A program made the position numbers and the translations under genes. A stretch of 22,323 bases of DNA, from IMG/VR virus record IMGVR_UViG_3300030329_002081, positions 1 to 22,323 of that record. One strand, written 5' to 3'. A model generated the notes under the pieces. The model had not been told where the DNA came from. It was given only the letters and a program-made list of their open reading frames with translations, and did not search any database. The stretch's first letter is position 1. Each line of letters starts with the position of its first letter. The stretch comes from a virus. Below, in pieces: positions 1-5,545 of this stretch.

Positions 1-233
1 TACTGTTCGAGATATTCAGGGTCCATTGAGCTTTCTCTATGCTTCTTATCGTAGTAAACAGCAGTCGTATGATCCTTGCCCAATAGTCTTGCTATTTGAG
101 GAAAAGAATAGATTAGATACTTCCGGCATAATGCTGTGAACATAAATCTCAATTTCAGTAATTTACCCATCGCTCTCTTTCCACTCTTCACTTGATTAAA
201 ACTAACCAAAGTCTCCATTTCCATTGCAGTCAC
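1..233 (-). CDS. DnaA domain IV-like DNA-binding protein (partial, runs off left edge)
   Basis: Reading leftward from base 233, an open frame runs off the window edge. It contains the hallmark of the DnaA C-terminal DNA-binding domain: a helix ending in RLLGKDHTTAVYYDKK, which matches the DnaA signature (GRDHTTVxHAxRK type), preceded by the SFPQIA turn that normally precedes it. No ATPase domain (Walker A/B) can lie upstream, because the frame starts just before this domain. It is therefore a stand-alone domain IV. Known role of the family: binding of DnaA-box DNA. Inferred role: origin recognition, or interference with host DnaA. The start is either GTG at 233 (weak AGGA four bases upstream) or ATG at 224. 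It follows the DUF1064 gene by 14 bases, so it is probably the last visible gene of the minus-strand operon. Confidence 0.75.
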   Translation of the reverse strand, partial: MTAMEMETLVSFNQVKSGKRAMGKLLKLRFMFTALCRKYLIYSFPQIARLLGKDHTTAVYYDKKHRESSMDPEYLEQ

Positions 234-247
234 AATGTCCTGAAGTC

Positions 248-571
248 TCAGACCTCCGTTATCTTCGTGCCGGGGTAGAATGCCTCTACCAACTTCTTCT
301 TTAATCTGTAGACTGGTGTTTTCATCCCCTTGACATCCTCCAACACCCTCATTTTTTTCTTCTGATCGAAATACCTGAAATCTGCCTGATACTTGCATAT
401 CTTTTCTCCCTTATAATTGATTTCATAAATAGGTTGTAATTCTAGGTGAGTGATTTCACCTGCCTTCTCTAATAAGACTAGCTCTTGATACCTCTTGGCC
501 TCTTTTTTGGATGCAAACCAAATTCCGTCTACCTCGGTTTTAATCGCCCGGTATTTACTATAATTAGCCAT
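248..571 (-). CDS. DUF1064-family protein, predicted nuclease
   Basis: A 107-residue protein when started at ATG 571. This start is preferred because a GAGG lies nine bases upstream and the overlap with the methyltransferase stop is only 8 bp; a start further upstream (base 607) would overlap more. The sequence follows the phage DUF1064 pattern: the FASKKEAKRYQEL helix (E24), a conserved glutamine (Q46), YQADF (D64), then an EDVKG strand (E78, D79, K81). This acid/acid-x-K spacing is that of PD-(D/E)XK endonucleases, and the family is regarded as a predicted Holliday-junction- or VRR-like nuclease. Function is inferred from family. It sits directly downstream of the methyltransferase, where a nuclease next to a DNA modification gene could act in recombination or restriction of unmodified DNA. 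Confidence 0.8.
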   Translation of the reverse strand: MANYSKYRAIKTEVDGIWFASKKEAKRYQELVLLEKAGEITHLELQPIYEINYKGEKICKYQADFRYFDQKKKMRVLEDVKGMKTPVYRLKKKLVEAFYPGTKITEV

Positions 572-1757
572 TCCAAGTTTCCTCGACCTGTTGAATTCTT
601 TCTCCAATCCATCGCATTACCGGTACGGCCATTGAGTTCCCCAGAGCTTTATACCGTGGACCATCAGCGGTCTGTTTTGTTTGTCGCTTTTCGTCTGGCT
701 TATATTTACCTTTCATTAATTTATGTTGATTAAGATCGGTATAATCTCTGGGAAAACCTTGTAGAGTTTCACACTCATTTGGTGTGAGCCTCCTAACTGC
801 CATGTTATTTTCAGGTATAGATATTGCTAAGTTTTCACTTCCGCCACCGCCTGCACCACCTGCAGCTTTTATAGTCCCGGCTTTACCATCATCAGTCCAT
901 CCTCCAAAACTACTCTCTCTAACTGTTAAAGGTGTATCGCCTCGGACTGAACTACAATTTCTAGTAGTTAATTGTACTGTATCGGATAATTGAGGATTAT
1001 GGTGTTGCTTCATATCGTAGGTAACATGAAACCATGCACCTGCATCACCAAGCATCTGATTATCAACTTGTTTTGATAGATTTGCCGTTAGTGTTGGACA
1101 TTTTTCGGGGATGTACCAGGAACCTTCGTTGGCTGCATTTCCTGTCCGACTTGTTCCAATGCTGTTTTCAGTGTCTCTGGTAGTTCTTTGTCTCTCTTTG
1201 TGGCTCTCCGCAAGATCCCTCTGCAAGCTCTCGGACTCAAATAAAACCGCTGCGGCACGTTTCCAGTCTCCAAAATATCCGACAACAAACACTCGTCTGC
1301 GTCTTTGGGCAACTCCGAAATACTGAGCGTCAAGAACTCTATATGCGAACCCATACCCGAGTTCCCCCAACATTCCGAGAAAGGTGCCAAAATCTCGTCC
1401 TTTGTTTGATGACAGGACACCGGGGACATTTTCCCAAACCATATAGGATGGCTGATACTTTTTAAGAATTCCACCAAAGGTAAGCATGAGGTTCCCTCTA
1501 GGGTCCTCAAGACCTCTCCTAACTCCGGCAACGCTGAAGCTCTGGCAGGGTGTTCCTCCAACAATAAGTCCAACTGGCTCATCTTTCCACTCCTTATATT
1601 TTGTCATATCCCCATAATTCGGTACATCAGGGTAATGAGTTGCTAATAATTCACTTGGGAATTTCTCTATTTCGGAAAAGAAACTAGCTTTCCATCCCAA
1701 TGGCTCCCAAGCCACAGATGCCGCTTCAATCCCGGAACATACCGAACCAAATTTCAT
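564..1757 (-). CDS. DNA (cytosine-5-)-methyltransferase
   Basis: A 397-residue C5-cytosine methyltransferase with all the main motifs visible. Motif I is CSGIEAASVAW near the N-terminus, for S-adenosylmethionine binding. Motif IV is GGTPCQSFS with catalytic C71. Motif VI is ENV with E109. Motif VIII is QRRRRVFVVG. Motif IX is RRLTPNECETLQGFP, and motif X is GNSMAVPVM at the C-terminus. Between VIII and IX is a long variable target-recognition region rich in Gly/Thr. Start: ATG 1757 overlaps the stop of the upstream RHH gene (ATGA); an in-frame GTG at 1766 is possible but less typical for the family. Expected role: methylation of phage DNA at a specific site, protecting it from host restriction. 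The target sequence cannot be read from the protein. A second frame is embedded at 1088-1582. Confidence 0.95.
   Translation of the reverse strand: MKFGSVCSGIEAASVAWEPLGWKASFFSEIEKFPSELLATHYPDVPNYGDMTKYKEWKDEPVGLIVGGTPCQSFSVAGVRRGLEDPRGNLMLTFGGILKKYQPSYMVWENVPGVLSSNKGRDFGTFLGMLGELGYGFAYRVLDAQYFGVAQRRRRVFVVGYFGDWKRAAAVLFESESLQRDLAESHKERQRTTRDTENSIGTSRTGNAANEGSWYIPEKCPTLTANLSKQVDNQMLGDAGAWFHVTYDMKQHHNPQLSDTVQLTTRNCSSVRGDTPLTVRESSFGGWTDDGKAGTIKAAGGAGGGGSENLAISIPENNMAVRRLTPNECETLQGFPRDYTDLNQHKLMKGKYKPDEKRQTKQTADGPRYKALGNSMAVPVMRWIGERIQQVEETWNG
1088..1582 (-). CDS. Overlapping ORF nested in the methyltransferase gene (164 aa)
   Basis: An open frame of 164 codons lies wholly inside the methyltransferase gene, on the same strand but in another frame. 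Two things argue that it is translated. First, its ATG at 1582 is preceded by a perfect AAGGAG (1590-1595) at a seven-base spacing. Second, its C-terminal half carries a motif I recall from annotated phage hypothetical proteins: LSDILETGNVPQRFYLSPR followed by ACRGILRRATKR and KELPETL (residues about 100-138). The recall is from memory and unchecked. No enzyme domain or signal peptide is recognised. The N-terminal half is less distinctive. The alternative is a passive frame whose conservation simply follows methyltransferase motifs VI-VIII beneath it. Function unknown. Confidence 0.5.
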   Translation of the reverse strand: MSQLDLLLEEHPARASALPELGEVLRTLEGTSCLPLVEFLKSISHPIWFGKMSPVSCHQTKDEILAPFSECWGNSGMGSHIEFLTLSISELPKDADECLLSDILETGNVPQRFYLSPRACRGILRRATKRDKELPETLKTALEQVGQEMQPTKVPGTSPKNVQH

Positions 1758-1966
1758 CCGTTCCACCCACCACGTTCAGCTACCATGCGGTTAAGCCGGT
1801 CAGTCAGTGGAACCTTTCCTTTTTCGTATCTTCCCGCCATTCCCTGGGTTAATAAGACCTCACAGAGAGACGCTACACTTCGCCTCTCAATATGAGCCTG
1901 TTCCCCCAATTTCTTGTGTAAGCTAGGTGAGATACGAATAAATAATGCTTTATTTTGCTCTGACAT
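1754..1966 (-). CDS. Ribbon-helix-helix (Arc/CopG-like) DNA-binding protein
   Basis: A 70-residue basic protein. The N-terminal strand ALFIRIS, followed by PSLHKKLGEQAHIERRS and a second helix SVASLCEVLL, is the ribbon-helix-helix arrangement of Arc/CopG repressors. These act as dimers that insert the paired strands into the major groove. It is the first gene of the minus-strand operon and its stop overlaps the methyltransferase start by 4 bp, so the two are probably translationally coupled. A likely job is autoregulation of the operon, and perhaps repression of the divergent early genes, through the palindromes at 2017-2034 and 2042-2056. This is inference. Its ATG has no clear ribosome binding site; the nearest purine run (AAAAAAGG) is about 15 bases upstream. 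Confidence 0.7.
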   Translation of the reverse strand: MSEQNKALFIRISPSLHKKLGEQAHIERRSVASLCEVLLTQGMAGRYEKGKVPLTDRLNRMVAERGGWNG

Positions 1967-2016
1967 CTTGTTGTAATTAAACCTTTTTTCTCTTTTGTTT
2001 CACTTTTTTTTACTAA

Positions 2017-2034
2017 AAGTACCATCTAGTACTT
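2017..2034. promoter_or_regulatory. Inverted repeat in the divergent control region (candidate operator)
   Basis: AAGTAC and GTACTT arms flank a 6-base CATCTA centre. The repeat lies between the RHH gene and the plus-strand early genes, and its right arm touches the candidate -35 hexamer at 2033. Position and symmetry suggest a repressor site. Which protein binds is unknown; the RHH protein and the LexA-like protein are candidates. Confidence 0.45.
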
Positions 2035-2061
2035 GAAACAGATATCATAATGATATATATA
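2033..2061 (+). promoter_or_regulatory. Candidate sigma70-type promoter for the early plus-strand genes
   Basis: TTGAAA (2033-2038) is followed after 17 bases by TATATA (2056-2061). A second possible -10, TATACT, lies at 2058-2063. A palindrome with 7-base arms, ATATCAT and ATGATAT about one central base, occupies 2042-2056 inside the spacer, which is a typical operator position. The first gene starts at 2102 with a GGAG six bases ahead. Confidence 0.5.
2042..2056. promoter_or_regulatory. Palindrome in the early promoter spacer (candidate operator)
   Basis: ATATCAT-A-ATGATAT is a perfect 7-bp inverted repeat with a single-base centre, placed between the -35 and -10 elements of the candidate early promoter. 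Binding here would block RNA polymerase. Confidence 0.45.
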
Positions 2062-2101
2062 CTGTATAGTGAGAAACTTTAGGGAAAGAACGGAGCACCA
2101 A

Positions 2102-2377
2102 ATGACATTTAAAAAGTTAACAAAGCAACAGGACGCACTTGTAGAACTCATAGCATCATTCTCAGCTATAGCAGGTGCAACATTTTCTACGAACACAAGT
2201 GACGGAAGAATGTATTCATGGCATTGCGATGAAACAGATACTTTCTGGCTTAACATTGTAGTTGATGACAGTGGAGTTTCTAATGTCTTACTCCATTCAG
2301 GTGATGACGATACTAAATTCTATGCCGTTATTGGTTACTGTAAGTATCACAACATCCCGTTAGAACTTCAGGAATAG
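2102..2377 (+). CDS. Small hypothetical protein, first early gene
   Basis: A 91-residue acidic protein with no recognised domain. The start at 2102 is chosen over an in-frame ATG at 2069, because GGAG (2092-2095) lies six bases before it and 2069 would fall on the promoter. The N-terminal KKLTKQQDALVELIASF looks helical. The remainder alternates short hydrophobic and Asp-rich strands (WHCDETDTFWLNIVVDD), which suggests a small alpha/beta fold. Being first in the early operon and close to the control region, it could be a host-takeover or regulatory protein; nothing in the sequence proves this. It is followed 10 bases later by the serine recombinase, whose ribosome site AGGAG overlaps this stop codon. 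Confidence 0.7.
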   Translation: MTFKKLTKQQDALVELIASFSAIAGATFSTNTSDGRMYSWHCDETDTFWLNIVVDDSGVSNVLLHSGDDDTKFYAVIGYCKYHNIPLELQE

Positions 2378-2387
2378 GAGAAGAATA

Positions 2388-3152
2388 ATGACTAAAGCAG
2401 GGAAGCCGCATAGAGGTGTATACCATGCTTACGTCCGGGTCAGTACTGAGAAGCAGGATCTAGACCGACAGCAACATATCATCAAAGAATATCTTAATGG
2501 TGGTGACTATACACTTAAATGGTACATAGACGAGGGGTTTAGTGGTTCACTGGATCCAGAGGAAAGACCGGCATTAAAACAGTGCTTGTCAGATGCATTC
2601 AAGAATAAACGTAAGGGAGGGAAGGGTAATATCATAATATCTGATACCTCTAGATTTGCCCGACTACGGCACATAGCCGATAAGTTTTTCCTTGAGCAAA
2701 TGTCGAAAGGTAAGTGTTCTCTTATTGTCGCTGAACAACCCTTCTTAGAAGAACTTCCTGATGAATTAAAAATGAAATTTTTACGTCAGCAAGCAGACAG
2801 TGATGAAAAGTTTCGTGAAGAGATTAGTCTTAAAACAAAGCAAGCTCTCGAAGCGATTAAGTCTGAGATTAATACCAAGGGATTTAAACTATCCAAATTG
2901 GGTAAGAAGATTACCAAGCTCGGTGTTCATGGTGAAATGGAGAAAGCATGGGATCTTGCCGCCAAAAAAAATATCTCTAAAGCTGATGCCTTTGCCCACT
3001 ACTGGTATCCAGAAATTCAGGACAGAATAAGAAGAAATATGACCTACCGGGAGATAGCAGAAGATTTTAACTATCGTGGCAAAAAGACCATGAAGGGTGG
3101 GGAATGGCACGCATCAACAATTAGCAATATTGTGAAGAGGATAAACAAATGA
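2388..3152 (+). CDS. Serine recombinase (resolvase/integrase family), compact
   Basis: A 254-residue serine recombinase. The N-terminal catalytic domain shows YVRVSTEKQDLDRQ (Y15, R17, nucleophile S19), GFSGSLDPEERPAL, and an SDTSRFAR stretch (R89, R92) in the place of the usual D-R-L-x-R arginines. A long helix around residues 125-165 follows. The C-terminal part contains MTYREIAEDFNYRG and WHASTISNIVKRI, resembling the DNA-binding recombinase domain. Family members cut both strands through a 5'-phosphoserine and rejoin them at short paired sites. At 254 residues it is larger than simple resolvases of about 180-200 aa but much shorter than typical large serine integrases (450 aa or more), which carry extra zinc-ribbon and coiled-coil parts. 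It could be an integrase, a dimer resolvase or an invertase. It overlaps the next gene by ATGA. Confidence 0.85.
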   Translation: MTKAGKPHRGVYHAYVRVSTEKQDLDRQQHIIKEYLNGGDYTLKWYIDEGFSGSLDPEERPALKQCLSDAFKNKRKGGKGNIIISDTSRFARLRHIADKFFLEQMSKGKCSLIVAEQPFLEELPDELKMKFLRQQADSDEKFREEISLKTKQALEAIKSEINTKGFKLSKLGKKITKLGVHGEMEKAWDLAAKKNISKADAFAHYWYPEIQDRIRRNMTYREIAEDFNYRGKKTMKGGEWHASTISNIVKRINK

Positions 3153-3742
3153 CAAAGAAAGACATAAAAGTAATTGACCTTGATGGGGCAAGAGTTTCAG
3201 GTTTTGAGCTTAAGAACCCGGCTTTAAAAGATGTTCATCCACACCTTATTGCAATGACTAAAGCCGTTTTGCATGATGAAATAGAAACTGTAAAAAGAGC
3301 GAGAAGCCATGCAACTAATCCATCATCTACGAAATCTCAGAAGTTCTGGAATACAAGTGATATTTATCGTGGTGTTTGTTCGTTTGCAGTCCAAGCGGCA
3401 ATTAAAAATACGAGTACCAGAATATCGTTCGTGGCAAAGGAGCTGTCCACCTCTCTCGCAACAGTTTTGCGGATTTGCAACCAGGCAGAAGAAGCAGGAT
3501 ACATTGAACAATTTAATAAGGGCGTTAATGGGCCGGGGAATGAAACGACAATTCGTGCCTCTGAGTGGCAGTTAGGGAATTTTATCAAACTCTTTACGCT
3601 TTGGAAATTAACGGAATGGTCCAAAATTCGAGAAAGATTTGGAACTGTAAAAGGTTGTGATTGGTTTGATGAGTTGTCACTTAATCAGAGCGATTGGGAT
3701 GATATGATAAAGTCTTTTGATAAGTGGAGTCACGATGTTTAG
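3149..3742 (+). CDS. Winged-helix-like protein, candidate replication initiator or regulator
   Basis: A 197-residue protein coupled by a 4-bp overlap to the recombinase. The middle portion (about residues 75-120) contains ISFVAKELSTSLATVLRICN, followed by QAEEAGYIEQF. This is the recognition helix and wing-entry pattern of winged helix-turn-helix proteins. The N-terminal third looks like a separate helical segment, and the C-terminus is Trp/Asp-rich (WFDELSLNQSDWDDMIKSFD). No named family is recognised. The stop codon lies inside the first unit of a 16-bp tandem repeat array (3732-3811). An initiator gene beside its own iterons is how several plasmid Rep and lambda O-like systems are built, so this is a reasonable candidate initiator. 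It could equally be a repressor acting on the downstream promoter. Confidence 0.65.
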   Translation: MTKKDIKVIDLDGARVSGFELKNPALKDVHPHLIAMTKAVLHDEIETVKRARSHATNPSSTKSQKFWNTSDIYRGVCSFAVQAAIKNTSTRISFVAKELSTSLATVLRICNQAEEAGYIEQFNKGVNGPGNETTIRASEWQLGNFIKLFTLWKLTEWSKIRERFGTVKGCDWFDELSLNQSDWDDMIKSFDKWSHDV

Positions 3743-3811
3743 TGAACATGATGTTAAGTAAATACGATGTTAAGTAAATACGATGTTAACTTAAAACTGT
3801 GTTCAGTATAC
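3732..3811. repeat. Five tandem 16-bp repeats (iteron-like array)
   Basis: Units begin at 3732, 3748, 3764, 3780 and 3796 with strict 16-bp periodicity. Units 2 and 3 are ATGATGTTAAGTAAAT and ACGATGTTAAGTAAAT. Unit 1 (ACGATGTTTAGTGAAC) and unit 4 (ACGATGTTAACTTAAA) diverge at a few places, and unit 5 (ACTGTGTTCAGTATAC) is degenerate. Consensus is ACGATGTTAAGTAAAT. The array starts in the last codons of the winged-helix gene and fills most of the gap to the next gene at 3844. It is compatible with initiator-binding iterons or a multi-site operator. Confidence 0.8.
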
Positions 3812-3843
3812 AGAGAAACAAAAACGCACTAAAAGGGTAATAT

Positions 3844-4227
3844 ATGCCAAAGAAAGAGCAAATTGTGATGAGAAGTAGTGACTACATAGGTGGTTTTAAG
3901 ACTGAGGAACAGGAGCCTCGGAAATTGACTGCCTATCAGGAACTACGGCTACAACATCAACTTAATCAGGATAACCATTATCTTATGAATCGGGGATTAA
4001 AGTTTGGGTCCAGAATAACAGTACCACTGATTTCCCGGATGCAGATTAAACGTGCGTCTACAGCTTTCAGAAACTTAGCCAAACAGTTAGATAAAGTATT
4101 AGCTAACAAAGAATGGAATGATCATCAAAAATTGTTTCAGGCACAGATGCACGTTACTTCTACCTCTCAGCATTTGAAGAGAGAGGCCGGTATGGACCCT
4201 GATGGTTCTTGGAAGGGCATTAAATAA
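3844..4227 (+). CDS. Hypothetical basic protein
   Basis: A 127-residue, strongly basic, mostly helical protein without a recognised domain. Visible features are a polar N-terminus (MPKKEQIVMRSSDYIGG), a Gln/Leu-rich helix (AYQELRLQHQLNQDNHYLMN) and a long basic helix (SRMQIKRASTAFRNLAKQLDK). The composition would suit DNA or RNA binding, but this is only an impression. An AAAAGGG lies about seven bases before the ATG. It is the first gene after the iteron array and is followed by a 78-base gap holding two palindromes, so it may form its own short transcription unit. Confidence 0.7.
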   Translation: MPKKEQIVMRSSDYIGGFKTEEQEPRKLTAYQELRLQHQLNQDNHYLMNRGLKFGSRITVPLISRMQIKRASTAFRNLAKQLDKVLANKEWNDHQKLFQAQMHVTSTSQHLKREAGMDPDGSWKGIK

Positions 4228-4231
4228 GTAT

Positions 4232-4247
4232 TAGACGGGTACATCTA
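4232..4247. promoter_or_regulatory. Imperfect palindrome TAGAnGnnnnCnTCTA (candidate operator 1)
   Basis: TAGACGGGTACATCTA pairs 12 of 16 positions about its centre. Its left nine bases (TAGACGGGT, 4232-4240) are also the exact reverse complement of ACCCGTCTA at 4271-4279. The two palindromes can thus be read as two copies of one site, or as the arms of one large stem. Confidence 0.45.
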
Positions 4248-4261
4248 GTGAGCAGAATTTT

Positions 4262-4290
4262 TTAGGGTAGACCCGTCTAGTAACTATACA
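4262..4290 (+). promoter_or_regulatory. Candidate promoter with operator palindrome in its spacer
   Basis: TTAGGG (4262-4267) and TATACA (4285-4290) are 17 bases apart. The palindrome TAGAC-CC-GTCTA (4268-4279) lies within the spacer. The promoter would drive the membrane protein, YqaJ nuclease, ERF and LexA-like genes. The -35 match is poor, so an activator or a phage factor may be needed. The same TATACAG string occurs at 3807 just after the iterons, hinting at a second promoter there. Confidence 0.4.
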
Positions 4291-4305
4291 GGAAAGGAAA
4301 AAATA

Positions 4306-4572
4306 ATGTATAAGAAAAGAAGGATGCGTAAGAATTTAAGACGCATAATATATATTCCGTTAAGTCGATTAAGTGACTGGTTATTCTGGATGACTTACTT
4401 GACCAAGTTGACTGGTTCAACTCTCATTAAACATCGATCAAATGTTCTAGACACGATCGGTTTAGTTATGATAATATTCGCTTTATATTATCTCTTAACA
4501 ATCTCCTGTGCGTTAAGTGACGAATGTTACTACGGAATATCAGGAGCTGTCAATGAATTCATCAATCAATAA
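4306..4572 (+). CDS. Small membrane protein upstream of the recombination genes
   Basis: An 88-residue protein with a very basic N-terminus (MYKKRRMRKNLRRII), a Trp/aromatic amphipathic stretch (about 24-40) and one clear membrane segment, IGLVMIIFALYYLLTISCAL, near residues 51-70. A short Cys/acidic tail follows. The charge pattern predicts the basic end in the cytoplasm. No family is recognised. It is preceded by AGGAAAGG about eight bases ahead of the ATG and overlaps the start of the exonuclease gene by 20 bp, so the two are coupled. A membrane protein here could be a superinfection-exclusion or host-interaction factor; this is inference from position only. Confidence 0.65.
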   Translation: MYKKRRMRKNLRRIIYIPLSRLSDWLFWMTYLTKLTGSTLIKHRSNVLDTIGLVMIIFALYYLLTISCALSDECYYGISGAVNEFINQ

Positions 4573-5545
4573 AAAACCTGCCGGCAAACTAACCAATAGT
4601 TTTACTCATACGGGATCCTCTGAAGCCGCCATTATAATGTATGGTGAAAATAGGTGGAACAAAAAAATAGAAGAGCATCGTCAAAGAGTACGCTCTAAAG
4701 ATATGGGTTCAGACACGTTTAAATTGTCACAGAAAGCCATTGAGAGGGGAAACATATTAGAACACCCTCTTGCAAAATACTGTCTAGCAAAGGTTAAAAA
4801 AAGCTGTAGGGCAGGTGATCCATTTGTAGAGGAAGTCATGGGTAATGAAGAGGATGTTATGGAACTTCCAACTGACAAAGCAGATATCCATGACACTCTC
4901 CCGGTAGCCGCCTCATGTGATCAAAAAATCTTTGTTAAAAATCATGTTGATATTGAATGCCCAATAACAAAGAAGTGGATCCGTATGTCAGGACTTATAA
5001 TTAATGAGATCAAGACTGACGGATATGAAAGTGGTGAACCACACCGGGATTACTACTGTCAGCTTCAGCATCAGCTTCTTTGTACTGGAGCACAGTTTGG
5101 TTGTATTACTAAATTAGGTCCAAAGTTAGAATTGGAGATCTATCCCTATGAGAGAGATGAAGATTTCATTGCCGAGCTTACAGAAAAGGTAGTCGAATTT
5201 TGGGATAAGGTGGAGAGGGATGACCCCTACGTTGAATTGCCAGATACTAATTTCTATGTAGCAGAGTTAGATAACTTGGACACTGCTCCGCAAGTGGAGG
5301 CACTGGTGGATCAATATAACACTTTAATTACGCAGAAGAGTGGAGTGGAAGAACTTATTAAAGAAACCAAGGATGCTCTCTGTGAAATTTTAAAAGAAGT
5401 AGAGACTGATACCGGCACGATTGGTGGGTATCTGATTACCAATAAAAGGGTGGAGAAAAAACCAAAGCCAGGTAAGTGGACAGAACCCACACCCGGATCT
5501 CACCATTACAGATTTAATGTTAAACCAATAGGAAAAGTTCAATGA
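4553..5545 (+). CDS. YqaJ-like phage recombination exonuclease (PD-(D/E)XK)
   Basis: A 330-residue nuclease of the YqaJ/lambda-exonuclease superfamily. ATG 4553 is chosen because AGGAG lies six bases ahead; an in-frame ATG at 4517 would overlap the membrane protein further. Motifs in order: AAIIMYGENRW near the start, GNILE (E70), SCDQKI (D123), EIKTD (E152, K154) and a YYCQLQHQLLCTGA helix (Q170, Q174). These match the conserved E, D, E-x-K and Gln positions of the fold. The C-terminal third includes a predicted helical hairpin and a basic KRVEKKPKPGKW segment. Known function of the family: processive 5'-3' resection of double-stranded ends to expose a 3' strand for the partner annealase. 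The partner follows directly, with an ATGA overlap. Confidence 0.9.
   Translation: MNSSINKKPAGKLTNSFTHTGSSEAAIIMYGENRWNKKIEEHRQRVRSKDMGSDTFKLSQKAIERGNILEHPLAKYCLAKVKKSCRAGDPFVEEVMGNEEDVMELPTDKADIHDTLPVAASCDQKIFVKNHVDIECPITKKWIRMSGLIINEIKTDGYESGEPHRDYYCQLQHQLLCTGAQFGCITKLGPKLELEIYPYERDEDFIAELTEKVVEFWDKVERDDPYVELPDTNFYVAELDNLDTAPQVEALVDQYNTLITQKSGVEELIKETKDALCEILKEVETDTGTIGGYLITNKRVEKKPKPGKWTEPTPGSHHYRFNVKPIGKVQ

Noticed and set aside
485-1326. Plus-strand frames antisense to the methyltransferase
   Set aside because: No ribosome sites or motifs; the methyltransferase motifs on the minus strand are complete.
2800-3110. Alternative frames on both strands inside the serine recombinase gene
   Set aside because: Short, without initiation sites, and fully contained in a gene with clear catalytic motifs.
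3732-3811. Possible CRISPR array
   Set aside because: The 16-bp units are directly adjacent with no unique spacers, so they are tandem iterons and not CRISPR repeats.
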